Below are positions 16,408-25,201 of a stretch of DNA of 64,000 nt, one piece after another. The notes under the pieces are model-generated. The model was not told the origin of the DNA. It searched no databases and worked only from the letters and a program-made list of their open reading frames with translations. Position 1 is the stretch's first letter. The number at the start of each line of letters is the position of its first letter. Position numbers and translations under genes: made by a program. The DNA is from Mycobacterium sp. AT1 (lineage in GTDB: Bacteria; Actinomycetota; Actinomycetes; Mycobacteriales; Mycobacteriaceae): the NCBI RefSeq assembly GCF_002043095.1, contig NZ_MVOC01000008.1, positions 58,729-122,728 of the forward strand, written 5' to 3'.

Positions 16408-17385
16408 TTACACCCGTAGGCCAACGAGCTGGCCATGGTGGACTTGGTCTAGGTATTCCGACATTCCGTGCAGCACCGAGCCGTCCTCGGCGGTCCATAC
16501 CGTCGCTGCCTCGGCGATCCTGGTGGCGTTGCGCCCGCCGTCGTCGTCGTGGCGTCGATGGCGGAGGGGAACCACGGCGTCCACCTCGCCGCGAAACGTC
16601 CATGTCCGCCCTGCCGCTTCCAGCGCGACCTCGACCGAGCTGGGATGGGCCTCGCCGTCACGCACGGTGGTGACGGCGACGCGGTTGCAGACGTGTAATT
16701 GCGTTCCGTCCCAGAGGAAACCGCCCGTGCGATCGGTGCCGTCGGCGTCGCCGAAGTAGGCGCCCATGAATCCCAGCCCCATCGCAGATCCGTGCACCCA
16801 CCGGTAGAAGAAGGGCGCCTGCCAGGAGCGCGGGCCCCAGGAGTGATCGCGGAGTCCGAAGCCGGACACGTCAGTGGCGATGTCGCCCACCCGCACCGAG
16901 CCACTGACCGTCGTCAACTGCTCGTAGTGGTTCGGGGCGAAGGACTCCCCGTCCCCGTCGAACGTCTCGGAGTAGGGCGGCGCCGCGGCGCGCAGGTCGA
17001 GCGTCACGGCGCACTCCCTCACCGGGGAGTTCGCGAGCGCGGGCTTGGGATCACTCAGCGCGGACGGGTCCGACAGCAGGTTGACCGACCCGTCGAAGGT
17101 GACGCGCACGTGCTCGAACGGCTCGAGGACGTCGACTCGGAGTCCACCGCCGTGAAAGGACCCGTCGGCTTCTGCCGACGGCCTCGCGAAGCCGAATGCC
17201 ACTGAGCCGTCGGGCAGGTAGAGGCAGACGGTCCGCTCGCCTCGACCTTCGTTGGGCCGCTTGGCAAGTCGAAGGAATCCACCCAGTCCAGCGATCGGGT
17301 CGTGGAACTGGAAGTACATCGATTCGTTCCAGTTGGACTCGGGACCGACGTCGTGGATGCCGTCGTCACTCGCGCTGAGGTTCAC
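16408..17385 (-). CDS. CrtC/AttH-like (DUF7064/7065-type) protein
   Basis: This 325-residue soluble protein has no signal peptide. The pattern is ESMYFQFHDP at the N-terminus, a mid-protein ANHYEQ-type segment, and GFGLRDHSWGPRSWQAPFFYRWVHG in the centre. I associate it with the two-lobed lipocalin-like family that includes hydroxyneurosporene synthase (CrtC) and AttH relatives. In actinobacteria such genes frequently sit next to phosphotransferases and acyl-CoA enzymes. Here it overlaps the APH kinase end by four bases. A hydratase or lipid-binding role is possible, but no activity can be assigned. Confidence 0.6.
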   Translation of the reverse strand: MNLSASDDGIHDVGPESNWNESMYFQFHDPIAGLGGFLRLAKRPNEGRGERTVCLYLPDGSVAFGFARPSAEADGSFHGGGLRVDVLEPFEHVRVTFDGSVNLLSDPSALSDPKPALANSPVRECAVTLDLRAAAPPYSETFDGDGESFAPNHYEQLTTVSGSVRVGDIATDVSGFGLRDHSWGPRSWQAPFFYRWVHGSAMGLGFMGAYFGDADGTDRTGGFLWDGTQLHVCNRVAVTTVRDGEAHPSSVEVALEAAGRTWTFRGEVDAVVPLRHRRHDDDGGRNATRIAEAATVWTAEDGSVLHGMSEYLDQVHHGQLVGLRV

Positions 17386-18440
17386 GTCGCCGCCTGCAGG
17401 TTGGATGCCGCGGCGTCGAGGAGCACCGCGATCGTGTGGTCGAGTTCATCGAGGTCGAGGTCGCCATGGGTCCCCAACGAGCCCGACGAACGCCGAACTG
17501 CGACACCCTGGAGGAGCGTGGCAGCCCGCCATTGGGTGAACCCCCGATAGAAACCGATGCGATCGACGTTGAATCCGGTGATTCCCCGGTAGACGTCGAT
17601 CAGCTCGGCTCGAGCTGGGAAGTCCCCGGCCCGGGTGGGACTCGGCATCGAGATCGCCGGCTCGTCTGGCTGACGCCAATCATCCAGCAGCCACGCGAGA
17701 TCGGCGAGCGGATCGCCGAGGGTGCTGAGTTCCCAGTCGAGCACCGCCGTGATGTCGGCCCCCTGAACTAGCAGGTTGGACAGTCGGAAGTCGCCATGGA
17801 TGAGAACCAGGGGCGGTGCCGGAGGAAGGGTCGCATCGAGTTGGGTTCGAACGTTGTGCCACACCTGGTCGTGGGCGCTGCGCCGGCCCGTGTGATCCCA
17901 CGACGCCGATAGCCGTCGGATCTGCCGCCCGACGTATGACGTCTGACTGGCTCGCGCAAGATCCGTCAGGCCAACCGCTGCCGGATCGATCGTATGCAGC
18001 CGAGCAAGCGTCTCGATGACGCGCAGCCCAAGGCCGCGACGCTGCTCGGGGCTGAGCGCTGCGGCGTCGGCCTCACTCTCCAACGGCGCGCCGGCAACCC
18101 GTTCCATCACGAAGAAGCCGGCGCCCCCGGGGGTCACCCCCGTGCCGACGACACGGGGTACGGGAATCCCACTGTTGGCCAGCTGATCCACGATGCGCGC
18201 CTCGCGGACGACGTCGTGCGTCGACTGCGCCCTAGGACCCGGCGGCGGTTCGCGTAACACCCATTCGCGATCGCTCTCGTCGGTGACCACCGTGGTGATG
18301 TTCGATTGTCCGAACCCCACCCGCGCGATGCGGACCTCGCCTGCCACGGGTTCGCCCTGTGCCCGCAGCCACGCGGCAAGTACGTCCGGCTGGTCGCACA
18401 CGAGCACCGTCGACGGGTGTTGCGCCCCTGCTGTCGACAC
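17382..18440 (-). CDS. APH-family phosphotransferase (ACAD10/11 kinase-like), copy 1
   Basis: The 352-residue kinase fold has an N-lobe nucleotide-binding part (VGFGQSNITTVV, then WVLREPPPG). It keeps an intact catalytic loop HGDFRLSN and a metal-binding Asp in VLDWELSTLGDP. This form is closest to the kinase domain of ACAD10/ACAD11 and to LvaA of levulinate degradation, which phosphorylate 4-hydroxyacyl-CoA so that the hydroxyl group can leave. The start is GTG 18440. It begins an operon containing an acyl-CoA dehydrogenase and hydratases, so a role in removing a hydroxyl from an acyl chain is reasonable; aminoglycoside resistance is unlikely. Confidence 0.8.
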   Translation of the reverse strand: MSTAGAQHPSTVLVCDQPDVLAAWLRAQGEPVAGEVRIARVGFGQSNITTVVTDESDREWVLREPPPGPRAQSTHDVVREARIVDQLANSGIPVPRVVGTGVTPGGAGFFVMERVAGAPLESEADAAALSPEQRRGLGLRVIETLARLHTIDPAAVGLTDLARASQTSYVGRQIRRLSASWDHTGRRSAHDQVWHNVRTQLDATLPPAPPLVLIHGDFRLSNLLVQGADITAVLDWELSTLGDPLADLAWLLDDWRQPDEPAISMPSPTRAGDFPARAELIDVYRGITGFNVDRIGFYRGFTQWRAATLLQGVAVRRSSGSLGTHGDLDLDELDHTIAVLLDAAASNLQAAT

Positions 18441-18476
18441 CGGACACCCTCCATCGATCGCTGCGCTGAAACACGT

Positions 18477-18494
18477 ATTTAATTCAGATTAAAT
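18477..18494. promoter_or_regulatory. Perfect operator palindrome (site 3) before kinase operon
   Basis: ATTTAAT-TCAG-ATTAAAT is a perfect 7-bp inverted repeat with a 4-bp spacer and the cleanest copy of the 7-4-7 motif. It lies 37 bp upstream of the leftward kinase GTG (18440), in the divergent region shared with the F420 oxidoreductase. Confidence 0.6.
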
Positions 18495-18544
18495 CATGCC
18501 GCGTAGGTTCTCAAGCGCACTATAGGCATCGGTTCCGGAACCCC

Positions 18545-18562
18545 ACTTATTTCGTGTTAGAT
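18545..18562 (+). promoter_or_regulatory. 7-4-7 operator (site 4) before F420 oxidoreductase
   Basis: ACTTATT-TCGT-GTTAGAT. The right half provides a TANNNT -10 box (TAGATT, 18558-18563), giving a predicted transcript start near 18570 and a short leader before the ATG at 18596. Together with site 3 it makes a two-site divergent control region. Confidence 0.5.
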
Positions 18563-18595
18563 TCTGCACCCGGCAGACGCGACGTAGGAGCAGAC

Positions 18596-19648
18596 ATGAA
18601 GATCGGCATGCCCATCAGTTACGCCGGTGACTTTCGCGAGACGATCGCGAACCTCCGCGACTTCGAGAGCGTCGGACTCGATCGAGTCATGGTGCCCGAG
18701 GCCTACGGTTTCGACGCCGTGACTCAACTGGGGTTCGCCGCCGCGACGACCGACCGGGTCGAGCTGGCCTTCGGAATCCTCCCCATGTTCTCCCGCAGCC
18801 CCACCAATCTGGCGATGACCGCGGCCGGTTTGGACTACGTCAGCAACGGCAGGTGCATCCTCGGACTGGGCGCATCCGGTCCCCAGGTCGTCGAGGGGTT
18901 CCACGGCATCAAGTACGACGCCCCGCTGGGACGGGCCCGCGAGCACGTCGACATCTGCCGCAAGATCTGGCGCCGCGACAAGACCGAGTACCACGGACGG
19001 CACTACCACCTTCCGCTGACCGAGGATGACGGCGGCAGCGGGCTGGGCAAGCCGCTGCGCATGATGAACAAGCCTCTGCGCGAACGGATTCCCATGCTCT
19101 TGGCGGCCATCGGGCCCAAGAACGTGGCCTTGGCCGCCGAGATCTTCGACGAGTGGCAACCCTTTCTCTTCCATCCCGAACTCGCCGAGCGCGCCTTCGG
19201 TGACGCGCTGGCCGCCGGCCGCGCCAAGCGCGACCCGGAACTCGGCGATCTCGGCATCGCCGTCCAGACCTTCCTCCTCGTCACCGACGACGCGGATGTC
19301 CGGGCGGCCGCACTCGAGGGAGTACGCAACCACGTCGCGCTCTACGTAGGCGGCATGGGAGCCAAGGGCACGAACTTCTACAACACCCTCTTCGCCCGCT
19401 ATGGCTACGCAGATGAGGCCGAGGCGATCCAAGCGTCGTACCTTCGAGGCGACAAGGCTGAGGCGGCCGCTGCGGTGCCAGACGACTTCGTCCGCTCGAT
19501 TGCCCTCATCGGTTCGGTCGAGCACGTCCAGGCACGGCTGTCCGCCTACCGTGCCGCCGGAGTGACCTGCCTCGTCGCCGAGCCGCTGGCGAAGACGCAC
19601 GCGGAGCGCGTCGATCACGTGGCCCGTCTAAAAGACCTCGCGGGCTAA
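18596..19648 (+). CDS. LLM-class F420-dependent oxidoreductase
   Basis: The 350-residue product has the luciferase-like (beta/alpha)8 pattern. It starts MKIGMPISYAGDFRETI and includes DRVMVPEAYGFDAVTQLGF, the FGILPMFSRSPTNLAMTAAGLDYVSNGRCILGLGASG segment and IPMLLAAIGPKN. This is the F420-binding type common in mycobacteria and resembles the cholesterol-cluster homologue Rv3520c. Such enzymes transfer hydride between F420 and a carbonyl or C=C bond. ATG 18596 is chosen because GTAGGAG stands seven bases upstream; a GTG at 18554 overlaps the operator. It converges on the FadD gene, with stop codons overlapping by four bases. Confidence 0.85.
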   Translation: MKIGMPISYAGDFRETIANLRDFESVGLDRVMVPEAYGFDAVTQLGFAAATTDRVELAFGILPMFSRSPTNLAMTAAGLDYVSNGRCILGLGASGPQVVEGFHGIKYDAPLGRAREHVDICRKIWRRDKTEYHGRHYHLPLTEDDGGSGLGKPLRMMNKPLRERIPMLLAAIGPKNVALAAEIFDEWQPFLFHPELAERAFGDALAAGRAKRDPELGDLGIAVQTFLLVTDDADVRAAALEGVRNHVALYVGGMGAKGTNFYNTLFARYGYADEAEAIQASYLRGDKAEAAAAVPDDFVRSIALIGSVEHVQARLSAYRAAGVTCLVAEPLAKTHAERVDHVARLKDLAG

Positions 19649-21351
19649 CTCGTCACCAGCTCGACGAGCTTGAACTTCTGCACCTTGCCCGTCGGGGTCT
19701 TCGGCAGATCGTCGGCGTCGACGAAGACGACCCGTTTGGGCACCTTGAACTTGGCAAGGTTTGCCCGGCACAGCGCCACGACGTCGGCCTCGGTCAAGGT
19801 TGCTCCCGGCGCGAGAACAACTACTGCACAGCCGATCTCACCCCATCGATCGTCGACCAGACCGATGGCGAACACCTGACTGATGTCGTCGTGGCGAGCG
19901 AGGAGGTCTTCGATCTCTCGAGGCATTACCAGCTCGCCGCCGCTCTTGTAGAGCTCCTTGCTGCGGCCCGTGATGCGCAGGTACCCATCGGATCCCACCG
20001 TCCCAAGGTCACCGGAGTGCAGCCACTCGCCGCGCAACGCAGCCGCGGTCTGCTCGGGTCGATTCCAGAAGCCGAGCATGACGGTCGGCCCACGCGAGAC
20101 CAACTCGCCTTCCTCCCCCACCGGCAGATCCGCGCCCGTCACCGGGTCAACGGTCTTGTACACGACGAGGGCATCGGATCCCGGAATGGACGCCGCCCCT
20201 GCCATCTTCGGCCGTCCCGCGGTCTCGGTGGTCAGATGCAGGGGATCCTCGGGGCGGGTAAGCGTCATCGCCCCGCCACATTCGGTCATTCCGTACCCGG
20301 TGACGATCTCGTGGACGCCGAACTCCTCGGCGATGCGCGGCCACAGCCACCCGGGGGCGGGTGCGGACCCACATAGCAGGGCGGTGAGCGTTGACAGGTC
20401 GAACGACGACCTCGCCGGACTCTCCACCATGGCGACGGCCATCGTCGGCACGCACAGCATGTCCGTGGCACGGTGCCGTTCGATGCTCGCGAAGTACCAC
20501 TCGGGGCGAAACGCGGTGAGCGGGATGATGGCTCCGCCGACGTAGAGCACCGCGAGGAGCCCCTCCACGTAACCGAACATGTGATAGCACGGCAGCGAGA
20601 ACAGGACCCGCCGCCCATCGCCGAAGGCACGCGTCAGCGCGGAGGCGTACGCGGTTCGCAGTACGGCGTCGTGCGTGGTGATCACCCCCTTGGGGGTGCC
20701 GGTGGTCCCGCTGGTGTACAGCATGTCGGCGGGATCGTCCGGCGACGCGTGGCCGGTGACGCCAAGGCCCTGGTGCCGAGCTCCAAGCGCTGCCAGGTCG
20801 GCAACGGATCGAACCCCGGGGCGAGTACGTCCATCGGTGTCGAGGACCACGACGTGTCGCAACTCGGGCACTGCGTCGTCGGACCCGTGCGGGCGATCCT
20901 CGAAACCGGGTCGGTCCCACCCGGACGCGAACCCGTCCAGCATGCCCTGGTAGTCGAGGCCGTCGAATCCCGTCATGGTCACGAGAACCCGGCATCCCGA
21001 ATCGGCCAGCACATAGGCGAGTTCGTCTTGTCGATAGAGGAAGTTGAACGGTACGGCGATGGCCCCCGCCCGCGAGATCGCGAACTTGAGAGTCACGAAC
21101 TCCGGGTGATTCGCCATGACCAATCCGACACGATCTCCCCGCTCGATCCCGAGTTGGCGCAATCCCGCTGCGAGACGCTGAGATTCGTACGCCACGTCGC
21201 GGTAGGTCAGGGTTACGTCGTCGCCGATCACCAATGGCTGACTACCGTATTGCCGTGCGCAGGAGTCGAGGCGCCCGTGCAGCGTCGTGGGCCTCCAGCG
21301 AGAGAATGCCTCCCGCAGCGCGCGACGTCTCTCGTCGATGGTGCCTGGCAC
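19645..21351 (-). CDS. Acyl-CoA synthetase (FadD-type), second of a tandem pair
   Basis: The 568-residue ANL-family ligase has DMLYTSGTTGTPKGV for ATP phosphate binding, VTGYGMTECGG, GDLGTVGSDGYLRITGRSKELYKSGGELVMPREIED and the C-terminal catalytic Lys in PKTPTGKVQKFKLVE. The start is GTG 21351, 1 bp after the stop of the upstream ligase; longer frames run into that gene. The two tandem ligases differ substantially, so they probably activate different acids, for example parent acid and ring-opened or shortened intermediate. Substrates cannot be predicted. Confidence 0.9.
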   Translation of the reverse strand: MPGTIDERRRALREAFSRWRPTTLHGRLDSCARQYGSQPLVIGDDVTLTYRDVAYESQRLAAGLRQLGIERGDRVGLVMANHPEFVTLKFAISRAGAIAVPFNFLYRQDELAYVLADSGCRVLVTMTGFDGLDYQGMLDGFASGWDRPGFEDRPHGSDDAVPELRHVVVLDTDGRTRPGVRSVADLAALGARHQGLGVTGHASPDDPADMLYTSGTTGTPKGVITTHDAVLRTAYASALTRAFGDGRRVLFSLPCYHMFGYVEGLLAVLYVGGAIIPLTAFRPEWYFASIERHRATDMLCVPTMAVAMVESPARSSFDLSTLTALLCGSAPAPGWLWPRIAEEFGVHEIVTGYGMTECGGAMTLTRPEDPLHLTTETAGRPKMAGAASIPGSDALVVYKTVDPVTGADLPVGEEGELVSRGPTVMLGFWNRPEQTAAALRGEWLHSGDLGTVGSDGYLRITGRSKELYKSGGELVMPREIEDLLARHDDISQVFAIGLVDDRWGEIGCAVVVLAPGATLTEADVVALCRANLAKFKVPKRVVFVDADDLPKTPTGKVQKFKLVELVTS

Positions 21352-21352
21352 G

Positions 21353-22984
21353 TCAGAGCTCCTGCAGATCGCCAGCGGCGATGGCGTCGCGCACGGCGAA
21401 CTTGCGCACCTTGCCCGTCGGGGTCGTCGGGAAGGCATCGGTGACGAACCACCGGGCAGGCACCTTGAACGGTGCCAGCCGCTGGGCGAGGTAGTCGACG
21501 ACGTCGTCCTTGACGAACTGCGGCAACTGGTCGTCAACCCGAATCACGGCGGCGACGATCTCGCCCCACCGGTCGTCGGGTAGCCCGACGACGGCGGCGT
21601 CGAGGACGGCGTCATGGCCGACGAGGGTCATCTCGATCTCGGTCGGCGAGATGTTCTCCCCGCCGCGGATGATCAGGTCCTTGAGACGACCGGTGACGCG
21701 TAAGTATCCCCGCTCGTCGAGGGCGCCCAGATCTCCGGTATGCACGAAGCCATCGGCATCCACCGCACGGGCCGTCGCATCGGGGTCGTGAAGGTATTGC
21801 AGGAACTGCTGGTACCCCCGCGCGCAGATCTCACCCGGCTCACCGATGGGCACCGTTTCGCCGGATTCTGGATCGACGATCTTGCACTCGACCCTCGGCA
21901 GCGGCCTGCCCACGGTGCTGAGCTGGTCCTCACGCGAATCCGAAGGCCTGGTTGCCGCAAGCACGGGAGCAAGCTCCGTTTGTCCGAACAGGTTCAACAC
22001 CGATGCGCCGAAGACCCGCTCGGCAGCCTCGATCATCGTGGCGGGCACATTCGACGCGCCCCCCATGATCACCTTCAGACGCGGCGCCGGGGCGGGCTGG
22101 CTCCGCTGACATTCCAAGAGCGCGCCGAGGATCGCCGGTACGTAGAACAGCACGGAAACCCGTTCGCGCAGAATCGCTTCGAGCACGGGGGCAGGCCGGA
22201 AGCGTTCGACGAGGACAACCGTTCCGCCGATCCACAGCGGGCCGAGAGTCGCGATGACGCAGCCGGCGGTGTGGAACATCGGCAGCGGGTTCAGGCACAC
22301 CGATCCTGGCTCCACTTCCGCGACTTCCAGCGTCAGCTTGGCGACGTTGACCAGGGACCGGTGCTTCAACAGGACGCCCTTGGGTCGACCCGTCGTGCCC
22401 GAGGTGTACTGCAGCATCACCGCGTCGTCGGCATCGGTCGGCGCACTGTCCAGGACGGTGGGGCTCGCCTGGGCGGTCTGCCACCGATCCCGTTCCGAGA
22501 GAGAGATGCAGACGAGCCCGTCCAGGCCGGGCGCCACGCCTGCCACGACCGCAGCCAAGTCGTCGTCGCGGTTGGTGTCGGCATGAATGAGCACGGTGGT
22601 GCGGGAGTGCGCGAGGGCGTAGTGCAACTCTTCGGCCCGCAGTGCAGGGTTGAGCGCGACGAGCACCATGCCCGCGAGCGCCGCACCGTACTGAATGATC
22701 GTCCATTCCAACACGTTTGGAGCCCACAGGGCCACATAGCTGCCACGGTCGGCCAGTGCGCTCAGGGCCGTCGCGACCCGCGCCGCTTCGTCGTAGAGCT
22801 GCGCGTAGGTGAGGCGGCCGGAAGAGCCGTCGTGACGGACCCCGACGACCGCGACGTGGTCGGCATGAGTCTGCGCCCGCCGAGCCAACAGTTGACCAAC
22901 GGTGAGGTCGATCAGCTCCGCGCTCTGATCCTCCGGCACATGGGCGTACCGCAGACCCGTTCCGCCCCCTGATAAGACTGCCAT
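21353..22984 (-). CDS. Acyl-CoA synthetase (FadD-type), first of a tandem pair
   Basis: The 543-residue ANL-family ligase has MLQYTSGTTGRPKGVLLKH, NLFGQTELAPV for the adenine site, GDLGALDERGYLRVTGRLKDLIIRGGENISPTEIE and a C-terminal PTTPTGKVRKF Lys motif. ATG 22984 with GAGGAG upstream is preferred to the frame start at 23029. It is transcribed leftward from the 23.0-kb control region, divergent from the flavin monooxygenase, and leads into the second ligase with a 1-bp gap. Role: activation of a carboxylic acid to its CoA thioester. Confidence 0.9.
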   Translation of the reverse strand: MAVLSGGGTGLRYAHVPEDQSAELIDLTVGQLLARRAQTHADHVAVVGVRHDGSSGRLTYAQLYDEAARVATALSALADRGSYVALWAPNVLEWTIIQYGAALAGMVLVALNPALRAEELHYALAHSRTTVLIHADTNRDDDLAAVVAGVAPGLDGLVCISLSERDRWQTAQASPTVLDSAPTDADDAVMLQYTSGTTGRPKGVLLKHRSLVNVAKLTLEVAEVEPGSVCLNPLPMFHTAGCVIATLGPLWIGGTVVLVERFRPAPVLEAILRERVSVLFYVPAILGALLECQRSQPAPAPRLKVIMGGASNVPATMIEAAERVFGASVLNLFGQTELAPVLAATRPSDSREDQLSTVGRPLPRVECKIVDPESGETVPIGEPGEICARGYQQFLQYLHDPDATARAVDADGFVHTGDLGALDERGYLRVTGRLKDLIIRGGENISPTEIEMTLVGHDAVLDAAVVGLPDDRWGEIVAAVIRVDDQLPQFVKDDVVDYLAQRLAPFKVPARWFVTDAFPTTPTGKVRKFAVRDAIAAGDLQEL

Positions 22985-23033
22985 CGTGTTCTCCTCGTCG
23001 GCCGGATCGCCTAGACGCACCTCACACACGGTA

Positions 23034-23051
23034 GATGAATCTTGGTTAGAA
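23034..23051 (-). promoter_or_regulatory. Degenerate 7-4-7 operator (site 5) before the FadD pair
   Basis: GATGAAT-CTTG-GTTAGAA, read on the plus strand, lies 49 bp upstream of the FadD start at 22984. It is the weakest of the nine matches to the 7-4-7 motif and is listed mainly for its position and spacing. Confidence 0.35.
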
Positions 23052-23116
23052 ACGAAGCCGCGTGCTCACCACATAGGCGGGAATCACCACTACAGAGCGA
23101 TATAACTCCATATCTT

Positions 23117-23197
23117 CTTGAATTATTTTGGATGAGAAAATTCAAGATTGATTTGTTGACGCTTGTCAGAATTCCCTGTTACCGTGACCGCAGTCAC
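23117..23197 (+). promoter_or_regulatory. Promoter with two dyads before the flavin monooxygenase
   Basis: An 8-bp perfect inverted repeat CTTGAATT / AATTCAAG (23117-23124 and 23139-23146, 14-bp spacer) is followed by a -35 TTGACG (23156-23161) and, 18 bp on, a -10 TACCGT (23080s: 23180-23185). A second dyad GTGAC-CGCA-GTCAC (23184-23197) overlaps the -10 and start point. This is the most canonical sigma-70-like promoter in the window and looks strongly regulated. The TetR gene of the same operon (24572-25201) is a candidate regulator. Confidence 0.55.
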
Positions 23198-23214
23198 ACC
23201 ATCCAGGGAGAGTC

Positions 23215-24588
23215 ATGCACGCCACACCCAAGACCGCCATCATCGGGGCGGGCATCAGCGGCCTCACCTCCGCCAAGAACCTCGCCGACGCCGGCATCGA
23301 ATACGACTGTTTCGAATCTTCTGACCGCATCGGCGGCAACTGGGCGTTCCGCAATCCCAACGGCCACTCCAGCGCCTACCGGTCACTGCACATCGATACC
23401 TCGCGGGACTGCTTGTCCTTCAAAGACTTTCCGATGAACGATGATCTCCCCGACTTCCCGCATCACACCCAGATCAAGTCCTATCTCGACGACTATGCCG
23501 ACGCCTTCGGCCTGCTATCGCACATCCAGTTCGAGAATCCGGTCCGGCATGCGCGACGGCTCGACGGCGGTGGCTGGGAACTGCGCACCGGGGACGGACA
23601 GATCCGACGGTATGACGCCCTGGTGGTTGCCAACGGCCACCACTGGGACCCACGCACCGCGGTCTTCCCCGGTGAGTTCACCGGGGAGAGCATTCACGCG
23701 CACGCTTACATCGATCCCACCGAACCGCTGGACCTGCGCGGAAAGCGCATCGTGGTGGTCGGCATCGGAAACTCGGCCGCCGACCTGGTCTCCGAACTAT
23801 CGCAGAAGTCCTGGCAGAACACCGTCTATCTGTCGACCCGTTCGGGTGCCTGGATCGTGCCCAAGTACATCTTTGGCAAGACCGCCGACAAGATCGCGCG
23901 CACCCTGCCGGTCATTCCGCTGTCGTGGCAGCGGCGCGCCATGCGACCCGTCCCCCGCCTGCTCTTCGGCAATCCCGAGGACTACGGCCTGCCGACACCG
24001 AACCACAACTTCCTCGAAGCCCACCCAACCCAATCCGCAGAGTTGCTTATGCGCCTCGGCGCTGGCGACGCCACGGCCAAGCCGAATATCGACCGATTCG
24101 ACGGCAGCACAGTGCACTTCGTCGACGGCTCGGCGATCGAGGCTGACGTGGTGATCTACGCGACGGGGTACAACATCACCTTCCCGTTCTTCGACGAGGA
24201 CTTCCTGTCCGCGCCAGACAACCACCTGCCGCTCTACAAGCGCATGCTCTCCCCTGGCCTCGACGACCTGATCTTCGCGGGCTTCGCGCAGGCGGTGCCC
24301 ACCCTGTTCCCGTTCGTGGAGTGCCAGGCCCGGCTCACGGCCGCCTATCTGGCCGGCACCTACCGTCCACCGTCGGAGAAGGAGATGCACCGCACGATCG
24401 CGGCCGATCAACGAAAATACGTCGGCCACTTCGCCGACAAACCCCGGCACACCCAGCAGGTGGACTACTACGACTACGAGCGAGACATGCGCAAGCGCGA
24501 ACTCCCCGCGGGGCGGCGCCGGGTGGAGAAGTTCGGTCCGGTGGTCTTGGCCGGGCGCGCCGAACGGGCCGGTGCCGGTGTCAGCTGA
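23215..24588 (+). CDS. Class B flavin monooxygenase (FMO-like)
   Basis: The 457-residue product has an FAD fold GAGISG at residues 11-16, an NADPH fold GIGNSA at about 182-187, and between them the FMO-identifying pattern FTGESIHAHAY (F-x-G-x3-H-x3-Y). ATYG-like YATGYNITFPF occurs in the C-terminal half. These enzymes make a C4a-hydroperoxyflavin and oxygenate heteroatoms or, in the Baeyer-Villiger branch, ketones. The exact Baeyer-Villiger fingerprint is not evident, so a true FMO or type II enzyme is possible. RBS AGGGAG is close upstream. It begins the FMO-TetR-hydrolase run; with an alpha/beta hydrolase beside it, ester formation and cleavage is a sensible guess. Confidence 0.88.
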   Translation: MHATPKTAIIGAGISGLTSAKNLADAGIEYDCFESSDRIGGNWAFRNPNGHSSAYRSLHIDTSRDCLSFKDFPMNDDLPDFPHHTQIKSYLDDYADAFGLLSHIQFENPVRHARRLDGGGWELRTGDGQIRRYDALVVANGHHWDPRTAVFPGEFTGESIHAHAYIDPTEPLDLRGKRIVVVGIGNSAADLVSELSQKSWQNTVYLSTRSGAWIVPKYIFGKTADKIARTLPVIPLSWQRRAMRPVPRLLFGNPEDYGLPTPNHNFLEAHPTQSAELLMRLGAGDATAKPNIDRFDGSTVHFVDGSAIEADVVIYATGYNITFPFFDEDFLSAPDNHLPLYKRMLSPGLDDLIFAGFAQAVPTLFPFVECQARLTAAYLAGTYRPPSEKEMHRTIAADQRKYVGHFADKPRHTQQVDYYDYERDMRKRELPAGRRRVEKFGPVVLAGRAERAGAGVS

Positions 24589-25201
24589 GGTGGTGGCCGG
24601 CGCACGCTGGCACCCCCGGCGCCCCCAACCGCGGGGTGAGCAACGTCGGGCTCGTCTTTTGGCTGCACTCGAAAGACAGTTGCAGACCCAACCTTTCGAA
24701 GCGATCAGCATCGCCGGCGTCGCCGACGCTGCGGGCCTGGGGCGGTCGGCGTTCTACTTCTACTTCAGCAGCAAGCACGATGCGGTGACTCAACTCCTGG
24801 GTGACGTCTTCGACGACGAAATCACCCAGGTGGGTGCGATTCTGCGGCGGCCCGGCAATGTCGCTGTCAACATCGGCGACGCGCTGGCATTCATCGTCGA
24901 TTCCTGGCGCGAGCGCGCCACGTTGCTGGCGGCGATGCTCGATGCCCGCGACGGCGATGCCGACGCGAAGCTGATCTGGGACGGCTGGATCGAGCGGTAC
25001 GAGGAGTTCGCCGCCGACTTCATCGCCGTCGTCACGGCCCGCTCCGATGCCGACAGCCGAGCGCTCGCCCACGTATTGATCGCCATGAACGAACGTGCCC
25101 TCGAACGCCATCTGCGTTCGGGCGCGGGTCGCGCCGCGGCGGACCAACTGCACCAAGCGCTGGTCCATGTCTGGCAAGCAGCCCTGAGGAGGTCTCCATG
25201 A
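24572..25201 (+). CDS. TetR-family transcriptional regulator
   Basis: The 209-residue regulator has an N-terminal helix-turn-helix (EAISIAGVADAAGLGRSAFYFYFSSKHDAVTQLL), with YFYF in place of the usual YYHF. The rest is a helical ligand-binding domain. It starts with GTG inside the last codons of the FMO gene (17-bp overlap; another in-frame GTG is at 24578) and its stop overlaps the hydrolase ATG, so it is co-translated with both. It probably controls the promoter at 23117-23197 in response to a substrate of the FMO pathway. Confidence 0.88.
   Translation: MPVSAEVVAGARWHPRRPQPRGEQRRARLLAALERQLQTQPFEAISIAGVADAAGLGRSAFYFYFSSKHDAVTQLLGDVFDDEITQVGAILRRPGNVAVNIGDALAFIVDSWRERATLLAAMLDARDGDADAKLIWDGWIERYEEFAADFIAVVTARSDADSRALAHVLIAMNERALERHLRSGAGRAAADQLHQALVHVWQAALRRSP

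Noticed and set aside
17382..18440. Aminoglycoside phosphotransferase (resistance gene)
   Set aside because: The fold is shared, but context, length and the ACAD10/LvaA-like sequence argue for acyl-CoA metabolism; the same holds for the four other copies.
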